From positions 9,417,267-9,481,266 of the forward strand of contig CM064530.1 in the NCBI GenBank assembly GCA_032716605.1: 64,000 nucleotides of DNA. The letters run 5' to 3'. The notes under the pieces are model-generated. The model was given only the letters and a program-made list of their open reading frames with translations, ran no database searches and was not told where the DNA came from. Below, in pieces: positions 21,216-32,639 of this stretch. The position numbers and the translations under genes were made by a program. This stretch comes from Paralithodes platypus (lineage: Eukaryota; Arthropoda; Malacostraca; Decapoda; Lithodidae). Position 1 is the first letter of the stretch. The number at the start of each line of letters is the position of its first letter.

Positions 21216-21916
21216 ATTTCATTTCATCTGACCGTAAATTGCAAAGTTCCCATCAAGATTTCAGTTATTTTAAAGATTTTGTAGTGAAATATGGAAATCG
21301 TAGTGAAAGGGGTAATCTAATACGTTTGGTTTAGGGTTTTCCTACTTACGGCATAATCCAAAAGTCCAAGTTTCAATGTGCGTGTGTTTTCTGGAGGATT
21401 ACATTTTTCAACCTTGCCATCTGTCTTCATTGTTAGAAGGAATCCCCACTAGTCCCAATATATAAAGACTAGGTTAAGGTGTTATGTCGTCCTCCAGAAA
21501 AGCTGTGCTTCATGTTTCAATTGAGTTTTAGATGTATGCACTCACAATGCCAGAAGTGAAACTTTGCTTACATAATGGTGTGGATGACATTTTAAAGATT
21601 CCCATTTATCCCAACAATCAAATAACGGTAACTTTGTACTTTGAATAGCTTGAAGTGTGGTATTAGTTCATTGCAGATGCTTATCAATGAAGCTCTATAA
21701 ATGTGGTTGAGGCTTAAATATATATTACTTTGATAAAAAAAAAAAAAAAAAAAAGTGGTAGGAGTGTAATAAAAGCACAAAGATTAGTATTCTCCTGTAC
21801 GTTCGATTGTTTTTCTTATTAAAGTCTACATTTTTATGTATTGCAGTGTATTAAAATAGTGATATCTTTGTTCCCCCCATATAAAAATGGCAACTTACAA
21901 ATTATTTACTTTCCAG
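21216..21916. other. Non-coding stretch, no gene recognised
   Basis: AT-rich, with an A19 run at 21736-21754. The sequence TTTACTTTCCAG ends at 21916 and could be a 3' splice site. Confidence 0.35.
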
Positions 21917-22143
21917 GTTGGTGCGTATAACTCGGGCCTCATCTTCACTACAACCTCCACGGCTTGACACGTCTTCCAGTGGACATCGTAGACGACAGGC
22001 ATGCTGAATGAAGGCCATTGTGTACTACTGTACAGATCAGAAGATTGGACTCTCAATCTATATATCTCCCTATATCATCTCAAGTCCCAGCGCAGATCCT
22101 GTGACGACATATATTGGTGTTGCTGTATAATACTAAAATAAAT
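21917..22143 (+). other. Candidate terminal exon with AATAAA
   Basis: A 3' splice site TTTACTTTCCAG precedes 21917. The ~220 bp that follow are of more balanced composition than the neighbours and include AATAAA at 22137-22142. No long reading frame is present. It could be the untranslated last exon of an unknown transcript. Confidence 0.25.
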
Positions 22144-22589
22144 GAACCAAAGAAAAACTAAGTGGCAGTCAAGCATCCCTGAGGTATATGATTCAATAGC
22201 TCCACTGCAGCAACCTGACATTTAACCTTGTTGGGTTTTTATCATAATCAAATTTTCATAAAGACGTAATCATTCGGAAACTTTGTTATCCTAGAGCATA
22301 ACATTTTAAGAGTTTTTATTTTAGTAATGACAATTGAAAAACAAAGCTAGTTAAAGAAAATTGAAAAACAAAGCTAGTTAAAGAAAATTTAAATAGAATA
22401 TTTTTGAAAATACGAGTGGCATTGCTGTTGGTGTTTGATCAGAAAGTTATAGACAAAAAACAAGCACTACCCCCTTAAGAAGAAAGTGTACATTGCGTAG
22501 TAAATGTTTGTAATATTGTGACTAGCAGTTTATCAATATTGTTCGCCACGATCGATCGTAATATTTGTGCTTCCGTAAATTGTCCAGAT
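22144..22589. other. Non-coding stretch, no gene recognised
   Basis: It holds one local duplication of AATTGAAAAACAAAGCTAGT (22330-22385). No further feature. Confidence 0.35.
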
Positions 22590-22850
22590 ATTCCAGACCA
22601 TGGCTGTACAGTGTGTACACCTTTATAATAATTGTCACCTACATTATAGTAATGTACCTCCAATCTAGTTGTAAATTTTATAATGTAAAACTTGCAAAAT
22701 AAACAAAAACTGGGGATGACACAAGATAAAAGCAAAAGAACTCAAAATTGCTGCGGAAATAAAGCTTAAGATCAACTTTTGAAATAAAAGAACACAATCC
22801 ACCATGTTAGGGTGTACATCATTACATGAGCAAGTTAATCTGTTTCCCAA
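22590..22850 (-). repeat. Inverted copy of the hAT-like interior
   Basis: The complement contains TGCTCATGTAATGATGTACA, TTTCCGCAGCAATTTTGAG and TTTATTTTGCAAGTTTTACA, in the same order as 5285-5450. Terminal repeats are not evident. Confidence 0.65.
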
Positions 22851-24079
22851 GCAAATTATATCAGTTCAGAATATTCACAAAATGTTGCCAGAATGAAGGT
22901 GTGGCTCAAAAGTGTAAGTGATAGTGATACAAAGTGATTGTGATACCGGTAGTTACCCCTTTTAGTCCTACCTTACTTCACCTAACAGTACAGTACTGGT
23001 TGAGATCTACTGGTCGAGTTGTCTGGTTAGCTGCAGTGTGTGATGTGGTTGTGTGATATGTGATATTGTTTAAGCAAAGTGCTCTCGTAGTAGTGGAGCC
23101 TCTTGAAATTTTGGCAAAAATTACAAAATATGAAAAGGGCAACATCAATCTAGAAATTACGTGACCAACATGTCTTTTCAAATATCACTGAGAAGAAAAG
23201 AACTGAAGTGAATTATGTAATGTGTTGTGATAATGTGATGGTGAGTCTTGGGTGTTTTTTTAAGCTTGATGAATGTCTATGGAGGAAACTAAAGAAATAA
23301 TAAACATTTATATAATAAAGCAAATTAGTTCCCCAAATTTTTAATGTAAAACTTACAAAATAATGTACAGTGAAAATCCTGTAATCTGGAAGGTCCAGTT
23401 TCTGTAATCTATAAGGATTTTTTTTTTTTAGTCTGTTTAAATAGACGATTTTTATTAGTGTCATTGAAATACTGTATAGACATACAGTATAATTGTTGCT
23501 AGACTCTCCTCACAATTTCTATATAATTGATATGTTCTGAGGATAAACATGAGTATATAATTGAGAGCTTCTATTTTGTGCCATCCAATATTCCGCCACA
23601 TTATATAACTCGCCATGGCCAATGGGTGTTGCTTTCCACATTATAGGACTTTTACCGAATAATTATGGTACAGTCCATCCTCCTATAACACGAGCTCCTA
23701 CAACGCGATCCTCCTTCAACACGAGGGGGGGGTCCCGAATTATCTAAACCTCTTCTAACCCGAGCCGAAAACATATAACGCGAAATGGCCTTGCCGAGTG
23801 CTTCAAATCCGGCGCCTCCTCTTACTGCGCGAGCCCCCCCCCCCCCCACCTACAGCGCGACGGCAAGAGAGTTTCGGAGCTGGACGCCTTACTCCCCTTA
23901 TGAGGATGGCCATACACAGAATGCCCCCTATTCCCTGTGAGAGGGACAACCCGAGCCAGTTTAGTGAAGGACTTACAGGATTGACCACTCAATTTAGGAT
24001 CCGTCCGACTCCGAGGCCTGTGTATCTTGTCAGCACTATTTTTCTACAGTGGTGTTCGGCTAATCCATCCACTAACCTG
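22851..24079. other. Non-coding stretch, partial transposon ends
   Basis: TACAGTGAAAATCCTGTAATC near 23365 and TACAGTCCATCCTCCTATAAC near 23670 look like pogo/Tigger-type termini (CAGT followed by ATCC-like words), but matching right ends were not found. A C10 run lies at 23836-23847. Confidence 0.3.
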
Positions 24080-24236
24080 CCTTACCCTTAGGTAAGCAGT
24101 ACGGATTTGCATCAGGTTTACTCCCCTAAACAGGTTGCCAACCAAGGCTGACGAGTCCCATCCACCCGGATTTGTTTAAGGTTGTCTCCCCCTAGATGAG
24201 TTGCCGACCAAGGCTAACGAGTCCCATCCACCCATT
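24080..24236 (+). repeat. ~65-bp direct duplication
   Basis: Two copies share CCAAGGCTGACGAGTCCCAT (with AACGAG in the second) and CCACCC, preceded by CTCCCC and AGGTTGCC/GAGTTGCC. Confidence 0.7.
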
Positions 24237-25851
24237 TGGTGATAATGTGAAAAAGTTATGGATGTCTGTTTGGCATTATTAGGAATATACAGTACAGTAC
24301 TGTAATCATATTAAGTGTGCTGGTATTGTGTAACATATTTGGTGGTGGTGTCATGACCGGTTTTATTGATTTTTATATTAGACTGATAATTATTAGTGCT
24401 ATATAAAATTTTAATAGGACCTATTGTAATGTTTGTGTCCCACTTGAGCAACATTCGTTAGATAGGTATGAAAGTGGATTTTAGGGCTTGCTATATGATT
24501 TTTATATTTTAAGATAGTTTTCAGGAACGTAACCCAATTATAAATCGAGGTAGCTCTGTATAATGATTGTGGTGGTTCTCTTTGTGTGTATTATTGGAGA
24601 GTGGTTCGTGAAGTTGAATAGTTGAGAAAAGATACATTGATGCAAGAAATTAAGTGATTTTTAGGCAAGATACTGTGTAGCGGGGAGAACTGTTTTGCAG
24701 ATGCCTATTAACTAAGAAACATTGAACAATCTCTTTGACCTAGCTTAACCAATACCTAACCTCCTAATTAGTATATTAGTGGACTATTTATTAATGTAAA
24801 ATTTTAAAATATATTGTAACTTTACCAAATTATTGAGATACTGTATAGGCCTAGCCTAAGTACAAGTCTCCCCGCTTCACAGGATTATACAGAGTATGTC
24901 AAGTGGGTATATATTTAGCTCTAATCTTTTTATGCAGATGGTCAATATCAGTTTCTTGTAGCTTGTTTTTTTAAATCTACTGTTGATTTAAAAAAAAGTA
25001 GAAATGAGGTGCTGTTGCAAAGGCTTAGCCCACAATATCTTCACCTGATATGCAAGGCTCCAACTAGGATTTAGGTTTGATGGTTCTTATATTGATTGTG
25101 TAGATAAGGGACGTCCCGCGTGCTGGTATTTTGTTATGATATAATTTTGTGAATGTTCTTTTATTACCGGTACTTGAGCTATAAGGGTTAGAGTTGATAT
25201 TGTAAAGTTTATGAGTGTAGAGTTAAGCCTGGAATATTGAGTTGCTTGTATAGTGGAATGAGTTACGGGGGAAGGGGTGTTTCTGGACCCCCTTCTGATG
25301 TTTAGCCCCATTAGTTTGGCGATTTTAAGACCTTTCCCCCAATTTCATTGTCAATTTCAGACTATCATTGTCGTGTGGATTTTTCACGAGCCTGCAATTT
25401 AGGAGTAACCGGATTTTTCTGCCGGTCTAGGGAGCAAGTAAAAAAAAAAATACGATGCCTCCCCTTAAATGAAGAGTTGCTTGAGGGAATGGTAAGTGTT
25501 AGTCTGGGGTATGAAGGGTAACTGCAATATTTGGTGGGAAGTTCTGTCCTGTTTGATATTTGCTATTGTTATATTGTTGCAGTTTTGGAACAACGTTAAG
25601 CTTTGTTTTAATGTTGCAGTGTTGGAGTAACCTTAAACTTTGTTATGTTGCAGTATTGGAGCACCTTAAGCTTTATGTTGCAGTATTGGAGTAACTAAGT
25701 TTTATTGTATTATATCAGTGGTGTTATCTAAGGATTATCTTAATTGTGGGAGTGGTGTTCATGGTGTAAAGTCAGTGAACATAGGTTAGCTTAAACTGAA
25801 CAATATGTAGAAATACTTAGACTACCAGGCTAATTGAGGTACTTTTATTAG
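24237..25851. other. Non-coding stretch, no gene recognised
   Basis: The sequence is AT-rich. A third copy of the 18855-19180 repeat is at about 25310-25450. Three short direct repeats of GTTGCAGTNTTGGAGTAAC with CTTTRTTTTA lie at 25576-25700. Confidence 0.4.
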
Positions 25852-25913
25852 TCTCGTGGTAATGCGTCTGCCTCGTAACCCAAGGGTCCCGTGTGCGATT
25901 CCCGCCATAGGTA
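25852..25913 (+). repeat. tRNA-derived SINE head (threonine-like)
   Basis: GTCTCGTGGTAATGCGTCTG fits an A-box region, CTCGTAA an anticodon loop with CGT, and GTGTGCGATTCCC a B box. The acceptor stem does not pair, so this is a SINE head or tRNA relic and not a functional tRNA gene. Confidence 0.5.
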
Positions 25914-25962
25914 AAAAATTTGTTGAGGCTATTTCAGCATCTTATGAAGTTTAGGCGTGTTG

Positions 25963-26374
25963 TTGTTGTTGTTGTTCCCCAAGCTGCCTGGCCGAACAGC
26001 CCCAAGGCCCCGAGCAAGGCCATGGCCATAACCGAGCGCCCCCACAGAACCCTCCCTGCCGACCACAATAAAGCCTGGGTGACCGAAGCCACTCCATGGC
26101 GGGGAGCTGAGGAGGGCGACAGAAACGCTCAGGAAACCAAAGCCCCACCCAGGGCCCTGTGCCCCTCAGCAATTATGAAGAGAAAGCTGAGGGGCAAAGG
26201 AAAAAATGTGACGCTTTGGCTTCCAATCTTGGTAGATTGGGAGGTCAATCCACGGAAGAGACGCCGTACTTAAGATCTATATAAGTAAAAGGAACAGTCA
26301 GAGTAAGCTATGGGTATGGCAGAGATCGCTCAGTTCTCACTCTGATAGACCAGCCCATCACCATTTAGGCGTTT
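25963..26374 (-). mobile_element. SINE with (CAA)n tail and 15-bp target duplication
   Basis: AGTTTAGGCGTGTTG flanks both sides (25948-25962 and 26375-26389). Read on the minus strand it starts near TGATGGGCTGGTCTATCAG, passes AATTGCTGAGGGGCACAGGG and GCCTGGGTGGGG-type words, and ends in a CAACAACAACAA tail. It is about 90 percent alike to 49284-49805 but lacks the first ~110 bp, so it is 5'-truncated. Confidence 0.85.
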
Positions 26375-26606
26375 AGTTTAGGCGTGTTGGTAAAATTGTC
26401 AGACGGAGCCCGAACAGGGACATCACAGAATCACACATATATTAGTCGTCCAGGAGAAATACCCAGAGACCCAGGCTGATTTTCTTAGACTGATTATATC
26501 GCCAAGATTTAGCAAAAATAATCCAACAGTATACTCATATAATCAGCCCACCTATTAAATTGCAAATAAACAATTAATGAAATTATTAAAACTAAAGAAT
26601 ATATAA
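26375..26606. other. Non-coding flank with SINE-like fragments
   Basis: GACGGAGCCCGAACAGGGAC at about 26403 matches the downstream part of the repeats at 4194-4450, suggesting the same dispersed family. Confidence 0.35.
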
Positions 26607-26683
26607 GGTACTCTAATGATTCGAACCTAGGATACTCTCACCAAAATCCCGCACCCTAACCATTATGCTACCAAGACAGTTTA
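26607..26683 (-). repeat. tRNA-like SINE head related to the foldback arms
   Basis: The minus strand reads TGTCTTGGTAGCATAATGGT (A box), then GTATCCTAGGTTCGAATC (B box). It shares the order GTCTTG / GCGGGATTT / GTATCC with the arms at 8252-8328. A body word ATTTCATTAATTG follows in both. Confidence 0.65.
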
Positions 26684-26754
26684 AGGTAAACCGTATATAT
26701 AAGATGCTTTATAATTGAATCTTGGATAAATTTTCCCACTTCCGAAAATAGTAA

Positions 26755-26860
26755 TCTAAATTCAGCTGTCTCGACTAAGCCACCCCCCAGCTAAAAATAA
26801 ATAAAATAAAATAATAATAAAATAAAATAATAAAACATAATAAAATGGGGTGTGTGCCAG
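26755..26860 (-). repeat. Dispersed repeat copy with (AAATA)n tail
   Basis: AAGCCACCCCCAGCT is the complement of the GGGGGTGGC motif seen at 4198 and 14208. An AAATAAAATAA simple repeat follows. Confidence 0.5.
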
Positions 26861-27039
26861 AGTATAGATAGAAATTCAGATTATAATTTTTTCCATAACC
26901 AAGGTAATATAATACTGATAAATTGAAACAAACATAGGGTCAAGCCATCCAAGTTCGCTTTTAAATGTTATGAACTAGTGAATTGACTTCTTGTGCAATA
27001 CAGTTATCCTTTTCTTCCACCACCTTCACTATCTCTACT

Positions 27040-27195
27040 TCTGCATGTTCTTTTTTATTATTGCATGTTCTTATTACTTTCATGTTTTTATTTTTGCATG
27101 TTTTTATTATTTTCTTGTTTTTATTTTTGCATGTTAATATTTTCATGTTATTATTTTTGCATGTTCTTTTTACTTCTGCATGTTGTCACCCTGAT
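27040..27195 (+). repeat. Degenerate ~30-bp TTTTTGCATGTT repeat
   Basis: Seven or so copies of TTTTTGCATGTT separated by TA-rich spacers. Long hydrophobic reading frames over it are by-products of composition. Confidence 0.7.
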
Positions 27196-27459
27196 GCACT
27201 GATAGGCACCACACGGGGGGGAAGTAAGGGATGGTTGTATTGCACTAAGAAGTCTTTTTGTGTTTTTTGGTAGCCTACCTAAAATTTGTATTGATTATGA
27301 ACTTGATGGCTGGATTTCTTGTTGATTTCGTTTTATATTTGTATGCTCTACCATAATTTAAAGCCTTATCAATATATAACTTATGGAAGGAAGATTCACA
27401 TTCTATTTGAAGAGGGTTGAAGCTGTTGATATTATTGTAACGTCCTTAGTTTAATTTAA

Positions 27460-27889
27460 CACTCAAAGAGCGGGGCCCGACTTAAGTCCGTATCTAAAAA
27501 GCAGCAAGTTAGGAGCATTATTAAGGCTTTTAAAGGGTTAAAATCAAGTGCAAATGGCCGGGAGCGCAGCAGGCCACACGGCCGACACCCAGGGCATACC
27601 GCCGCCCACTGACTCACCCTCTCTCTGTTCTCGAGAGGCCGGCAGTGTAGCCAGTTGTGAGCGTAGCTGGAAAAAATATGCCGCTATACGCTTAACTCCC
27701 ATGTTAGTGGTAGCACTGCATGAAAACGACGAGTGCTACGTAGCTCGTTCTGGTCTCATTTTGAAGCTTGTAGCGCCTAGTTTTTTGCTGAATACATTTC
27801 TTTTCATGCAGATACTTGATTGATCATTCAGGAGGGCCTGAATATGCCCAAAATAGCCCAAAACCCCCCGCTAGACGAGGGTTAAGCGG
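27460..27889 (+). mobile_element. TTAA-flanked MITE, 430 bp
   Basis: TTAA at 27456-27459 and 27890-27893. The left end is CACTCAAAGAGCGGGGCCCG. The right end, read inward, is CCGCTTAACCCTCGTCTAGC followed by GGGG. The inverted match is weak but includes AGCGGGG. A 91-codon frame at 27548-27823 has no known domain. Confidence 0.5.
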
Positions 27890-27893
27890 TTAA

Positions 27894-30331
27894 TGTTTTT
27901 GTAAAGTCCCAGTTACCAGTACATTAGTTGCGTTGAAGGGCAGGATATCTTGTTTCATTTACTTTGACTTGGATTATAATTACAGTATGCATAGGGGTTT
28001 AAAGGGTACAATATCTTTCATGGACTTACTCTCAATATATTCTTTTATTCTGGCTAAACTTGGATGATTTACTCAGTTTAGGAATGATCTTTCACTTTCT
28101 AGTTTACCGGGTACCTGAAGTTTTGGGATTATATTTAACTAGAGGTAGACTTACCATACTCTATTGTTAGTAAAATAATTTCTATATTTCTTCTGCTTCA
28201 ATTACTCATATTTTTATTTTACTTTGATTAACCAAATAACTGTCAATGGGAAGACCTTAATTGATAAGAAAGTAAGAGCTATCAAGCTATAAGAGGCAGG
28301 GTATGTTCAACCCCCATTCTGGTAAATCCAACCCACTTTCCTTACTGCAGTATATATATTATATTTTGGTTTATACTGTACTTGCTGTTTATACTGTACT
28401 TGCAAATGGTTCCCCATTATTTAGCTTCAAAAACAGCTGTTGTCATGGTAAATTTCAAATATTACCATAGAACTTTATCAGTATGGCTAATCTTCGAAGA
28501 ATTGTGAAGATGATGCAGTTTTTAATGCTGTGCACTTTGATTGAAAGGGTTAGGGCGTGCCCTTGTTACGGGCACTTAATTGGACATTTGCCACAAATCG
28601 CTAGGAGATAGTGATAATATTATAGTTTGTGATGGTTTTAATTTTTTCTGTGTTTTAGGAGATAGGAATATTTGATGGTTTAAATTTTTTTAGTGTTAAT
28701 GAAGTGATTCAATTAAGTTTTTGATGAACAGTTCTATTGGCACTAGGAATGACCTGGCCAAGATTACTCGGATCGCTTGCCTGAGTTGAAGCCACCACAT
28801 TCCTTTTTCCATTAAAAATGCACATGGAGCAGAATGTTCGCTCTACTAAGTTTTACAATCACTTGGCAATTTACTGCAAACATTTTAATTTAAAGGTTGT
28901 TGACAAATAGTGTACTCCATTAGTAATTAGGTTTAACTTTGTTTTGGAATAGGTTTAACTTTATCTTGTAATAGGTTAGCATTATACCATTCGTATCCAT
29001 TCCTAATTTCTGTGCAGTACCGTACTGTAGCTTCAATTTTTATTGAACCGGTACCTATCATGATGCAAGAAACAAGCCTTCACGATTCTTGTAGAGGATT
29101 TGAGTGTGAGGTACGGTAGTCTTTATGGATTAGTTTGATCAGGCATTTCTGGTGTTTGAAACGTATGTTGAAGGAACTACTTATTTGTCATATAGGTTTA
29201 ATGGTGGCTTGTAAAGTATTGAAGAAAATGTAGTAGATAGTTTTGTAAAGCAATGGTACAGTATCAGTTTTATGGACACTTCTGTATGTTGGCATTAGTG
29301 TTTGGAAAATGAAACGACAGGTGCCTAGATTAATATTGTAAGGTATATTGGTGAAGCGAGTCATATTGTCTTAGTTTCTTTCGGAAGTTGGTTGTTAATT
29401 GAGTGTTTGGGAAGAGGTGCTTGTTGAAAATTATGTTAAATGCAATAAGTAGTAACGTGATCGTAAGTTTGTCTTAGGTTGGTGGCTTTTACAACGAGAT
29501 TTGATGATTGATATTGGATAAAATGGGTTTGGTTTGTGGAATGTTTAGATTGAGTATTTGGAGAGTTTTCATAAGTTATCAACTGTATTATGGATTATGG
29601 TGTTTTGCGAAAGGTTTGTTATTATCAGAAACGAGCAGCAGGTTGATCTTGTTTACAGTATATTGAAAGCTGAGTTTGGTATGTTTGATAGTTAATAGTA
29701 ATATTGGAGCAGTTAATGTCTTCTGTTTTGTGTGTTTACAAGGTGGTTTAATAAGTGGTAATTATGAGGATCAAATATAGTGGTTTTTCATGGGCAATTT
29801 CAGAGGCAGATGATTTTTAATATAGCCTACTGTGGAGGAGTTAAATATACTAAATTGGTTAAAATTATTCGCATATATTAGTAAATAGTCACAATGTACT
29901 GTAACTCATAATTTTCCGCTTGATTGATCTAACTGATTTCTTTTTTTTCCCCCCAAGGTTATTTATTGATTTTGCGTACTAATTAGACCACTGTACAAAT
30001 TGGCTAGTTTACCTTAATAGCAGACTGTTGGAAAGTGGTTAATTGTATCTTGCTAACATTTTATTACTTCAGTGGTCTATTAACCAGGCCATGGTAATAT
30101 CAGGCATTCATTGTGAAGTGTATGCAATGCTTTTCATAGAGTTGTTCTTGATTTAGTTTGTGCCATGAATTTCTTGTTATAGCTTGTAGGAACTACATCA
30201 AAGTTTTGTGTGTGCTAGTACAGTAAATAGTAAAATTGGGAAATTTGGCCTGGCTTATGGGTGTTTACTGTCATGACATCTCCCCTGTTTGTTGGTTATA
30301 AGGTAGGTTAAAGATTGAGTGGTATACAGTA
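27894..30331. other. Long non-coding stretch, no gene recognised
   Basis: About 2.4 kb of AT-rich sequence with no ORF above 60 codons and no repeat I can assign. It is the longest unoccupied stretch of the window and could be an intron or plain intergenic DNA. Confidence 0.5.
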
Positions 30332-30501
30332 GGTAGCGCCAACAAACTTTACAATCTTTACTCATCGGGCTGAGATTTTTAAAATTTGGGAAGAGCCCAC
30401 CAGGCAATAGGTTTGGATATTTACAGCCAGCTTGCTCTAGGCCCTTTTGAGTTACGAAGAGGTCAGGGATCAAGATTTTTGTCAAGTTTGTTGGCGCTAC
30501 C
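30332..30501 (+). mobile_element. TA-flanked MITE with GGTAGCGCCAACAAACTT ends
   Basis: TIRs GGTAGCGCCAACAAACTT and AAGTTTGTTGGCGCTACC, TA flanks at 30330-30331 and 30502-30503, 170 bp. The interior (TTTGGGAAGAGCCC, TTACAGCCAGCTTGCTCTAG, TTTTGAGTTACG) is homologous to the elements at 53477 and 53903, although their TIRs are unrelated. Confidence 0.75.
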
Positions 30502-30620
30502 TATAGCCTAATGGTGTGTTGAATGTGAGCAACACAAGTTAACATTTATTATTTTTTAAAAGTTTGTTGGCGCTACCTATAATGGTGTGTTGAATGTGAG
30601 CAACACAAGTTAACATTTAT
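30484..30620 (+). repeat. Tandem duplication of the MITE end and flank
   Basis: AAGTTTGTTGGCGCTACCTA followed by ATGGTGTGTTGAATGTGAGC occurs twice. The duplication includes the right TIR of the element ending at 30501. Confidence 0.75.
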
Positions 30621-31029
30621 GAAAAAAGTTCTGTTAATGCAAAGTTAATGAAGAGGAGAGGTGAATATGGTGTTCCACAGGCAATTTCAGTGACGGATGA
30701 AAAAAGGGAAGTTAAATGTCACGCTATACTGGTGTCTGATATCCAGATATTTTAGCAGCCTACCCGACCTTTGAGGTAGCCTGTAATATTATAATGGCAG
30801 CTAATATGCACTTGTGTAATTATCACACTAGAGGAACCCACATTAGCAGACAAAATTGTTTATTCTTTGGTGGCACTGCACTGCCACACTGAATTTGTTT
30901 ATGAAAATGTTCAGTATATGTGAGCTGAATGGAATTGTTTAGGGATAGACATTAACAAGTGAAGTGTATGTTGTTGTGTTTTATAGTTAAGTTTTATTAG
31001 GATTGAGATCATAGGATATGATTTTGGGT

Positions 31030-31110
31030 ACTACCACCACTACTACTACCATAATCCCCATCATCAATCACTACTACCATTATCCCCATCATCAATCACT
31101 ACTACCACAA
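31030..31110 (+). repeat. CTACCAC/CATCATC simple-sequence duplication
   Basis: Two copies of CCCCATCATCAATCACTACT within a trinucleotide-rich tract. Confidence 0.7.
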
Positions 31111-31124
31111 TCATCACAATACTA

Positions 31125-31495
31125 CTACTGTACTATCATAATCACCGACCTCGACCTCCTTGTGCCTCATTAAACGGCGACCTCTATTTCGGCCGCTAAA
31201 TGACCTCCGATTTTGGATCTGACCTCATCCGTACTCCCATTTTGGGGGGCTCCGAACAACTTTCGTTCCATACACCTTTTCGATCGGAGGCCTCCTGCCC
31301 CAAACGGCCATTTTTTTTTCACTTTTTTTTTCAATTTCGCCCTTGAAACGACCTCCGATCGTAGCCTCGCCCCCTCTGTGACCTGACCCTGGTCAATTGA
31401 CATCCACATGCAAATTTTCAGCTCCCCAGGTCCAAAACTGTGGCCGCCTATGACGAACACACAGACAAACAGACACAAACTGATTTAATAATATA
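31125..31495 (-). repeat. GC-richer dispersed repeat, probable retroelement 3' region
   Basis: A 102-codon minus-strand frame (31170-31478) lies in a block with words GACCTCCGAT and CGGAGGCC, ending at the plus side in GACGAACACACAGACAAACA and TTAATAATATAGATA. Such ends are typical of arthropod RTE-like or SINE tails. I recognise no protein domain. Confidence 0.35.
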
Positions 31496-31499
31496 GATA

Positions 31500-32164
31500 C
31501 TGTACTGTATAATCATCCTACAATATTTAACTTAAAATGGTAAAAAGTTGAGTAATTATTACTACTGTAATTGAAATAAAAAAATGGTTATTGCACAATC
31601 CACATTAAAGTTACAATATTAAATTTGATGAAAGATGTAGAATAGAATCATATTTTTAAAGTTTGTCTTATTTTGAGAAGTGGACATTTATAGTACCGTA
31701 TTGAACTTTGTAAACTAGTGATTTCTGTGTACAGTACTGTACTGTATTTCCCAAATTGAGTACCGAGAAAGGCAAATTGACATGGTTAGTTTATCAACTA
31801 AACTATAATCTTTATTTCAGTAATATTAATTTGATTTTCACACCCTGCTGTTCCTGACTAAGCAGCAAGTTTTATGTTTCAATAACTGAAGTTAGTCCCA
31901 AATCAAATTAATTATTTATACTTTTTTTTAGTAGCAATCAATATGTGAAGCTCATTGTTCTTTGATAACCATAGACTGTAGCCAGATCATTGCCTTAGGT
32001 ATCCTCATGCTCTTCTATTGTAAAATTCATATCTGTGATTTTTTTATATTGGTATAAATTAAACTAAAGATGGATCAATTTAAGTGAACGTATAATTTTC
32101 AAAATTTGTCCATATTATGTCAGACCCACTCTGATTTTGAGGTGGAAAAAATACACAAGCTTCA
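31500..32164. other. Non-coding stretch, no gene recognised
   Basis: AT-rich with several TACTGTACTGTA words near 31690-31745. No ORF. Confidence 0.4.
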
Positions 32165-32168
32165 TTAA

Positions 32169-32635
32169 CCCTTCTTTGGCGGCGCCCGGCTATTGTCGAG
32201 TGAAAGAAAAGGTGCCCATATGCGGGGCCCGGTTATTGTCGAATGCAATTTTGAGCACGTAATGTGCTCTGAGCGAGAGCGGAGCGGTGGGAGGAGCATA
32301 GATTACCTCCTGACCGCTCGCCACGGTGGCCGTGGAGCTACTGAGATTTACTGCACCCTCCTCCACCCTCTCTCACTCGTTTCACACGTAATAATGTAAG
32401 AAAATTACCGTATTTTAGCGATTTTGCACGATCGTTGCAAGACAACCAGTGATCGTAGAAGGATGGTTCGGGTGTCATTGGAAAGCTCAATTTACGCCCT
32501 TTCAGGGATACATACTTGTATTACGCTCTGGGTCTTGTTTATGCATGAAAAGGGGCACGGAAACAACCCCATTTATGGTAAAAAAAACCCGCTGGGCGGT
32601 ACATAGAAATTACCGCCTAGGCCGCTCTTAAGGTG
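32169..32635 (+). mobile_element. TTAA MITE, CTAGGCGG family, copy 1
   Basis: TTAA at 32165-32168 and 32636-32639. The left end is CCCTTCTTTGGCGGCGCCCG. The right end, read inward, is CACCTTAAGAGCGGCCTAGG. It is homologous, inverted, to 56853-57335: shared words include GGTTCGGGTGTCATTGGAAA and ACGCTCTGGGTCTT. No transposase. Confidence 0.8.
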
Positions 32636-32639
32636 TTAA

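Noticed and set aside
23365..23700. pogo/Tigger-type transposon between two CAGT-like termini
   Set aside because: Both termini point the same way and no inverted partner was found.
25852..25913. Functional tRNA-Thr gene
   Set aside because: A and B boxes are present but the acceptor stem does not pair and no terminator pattern follows.
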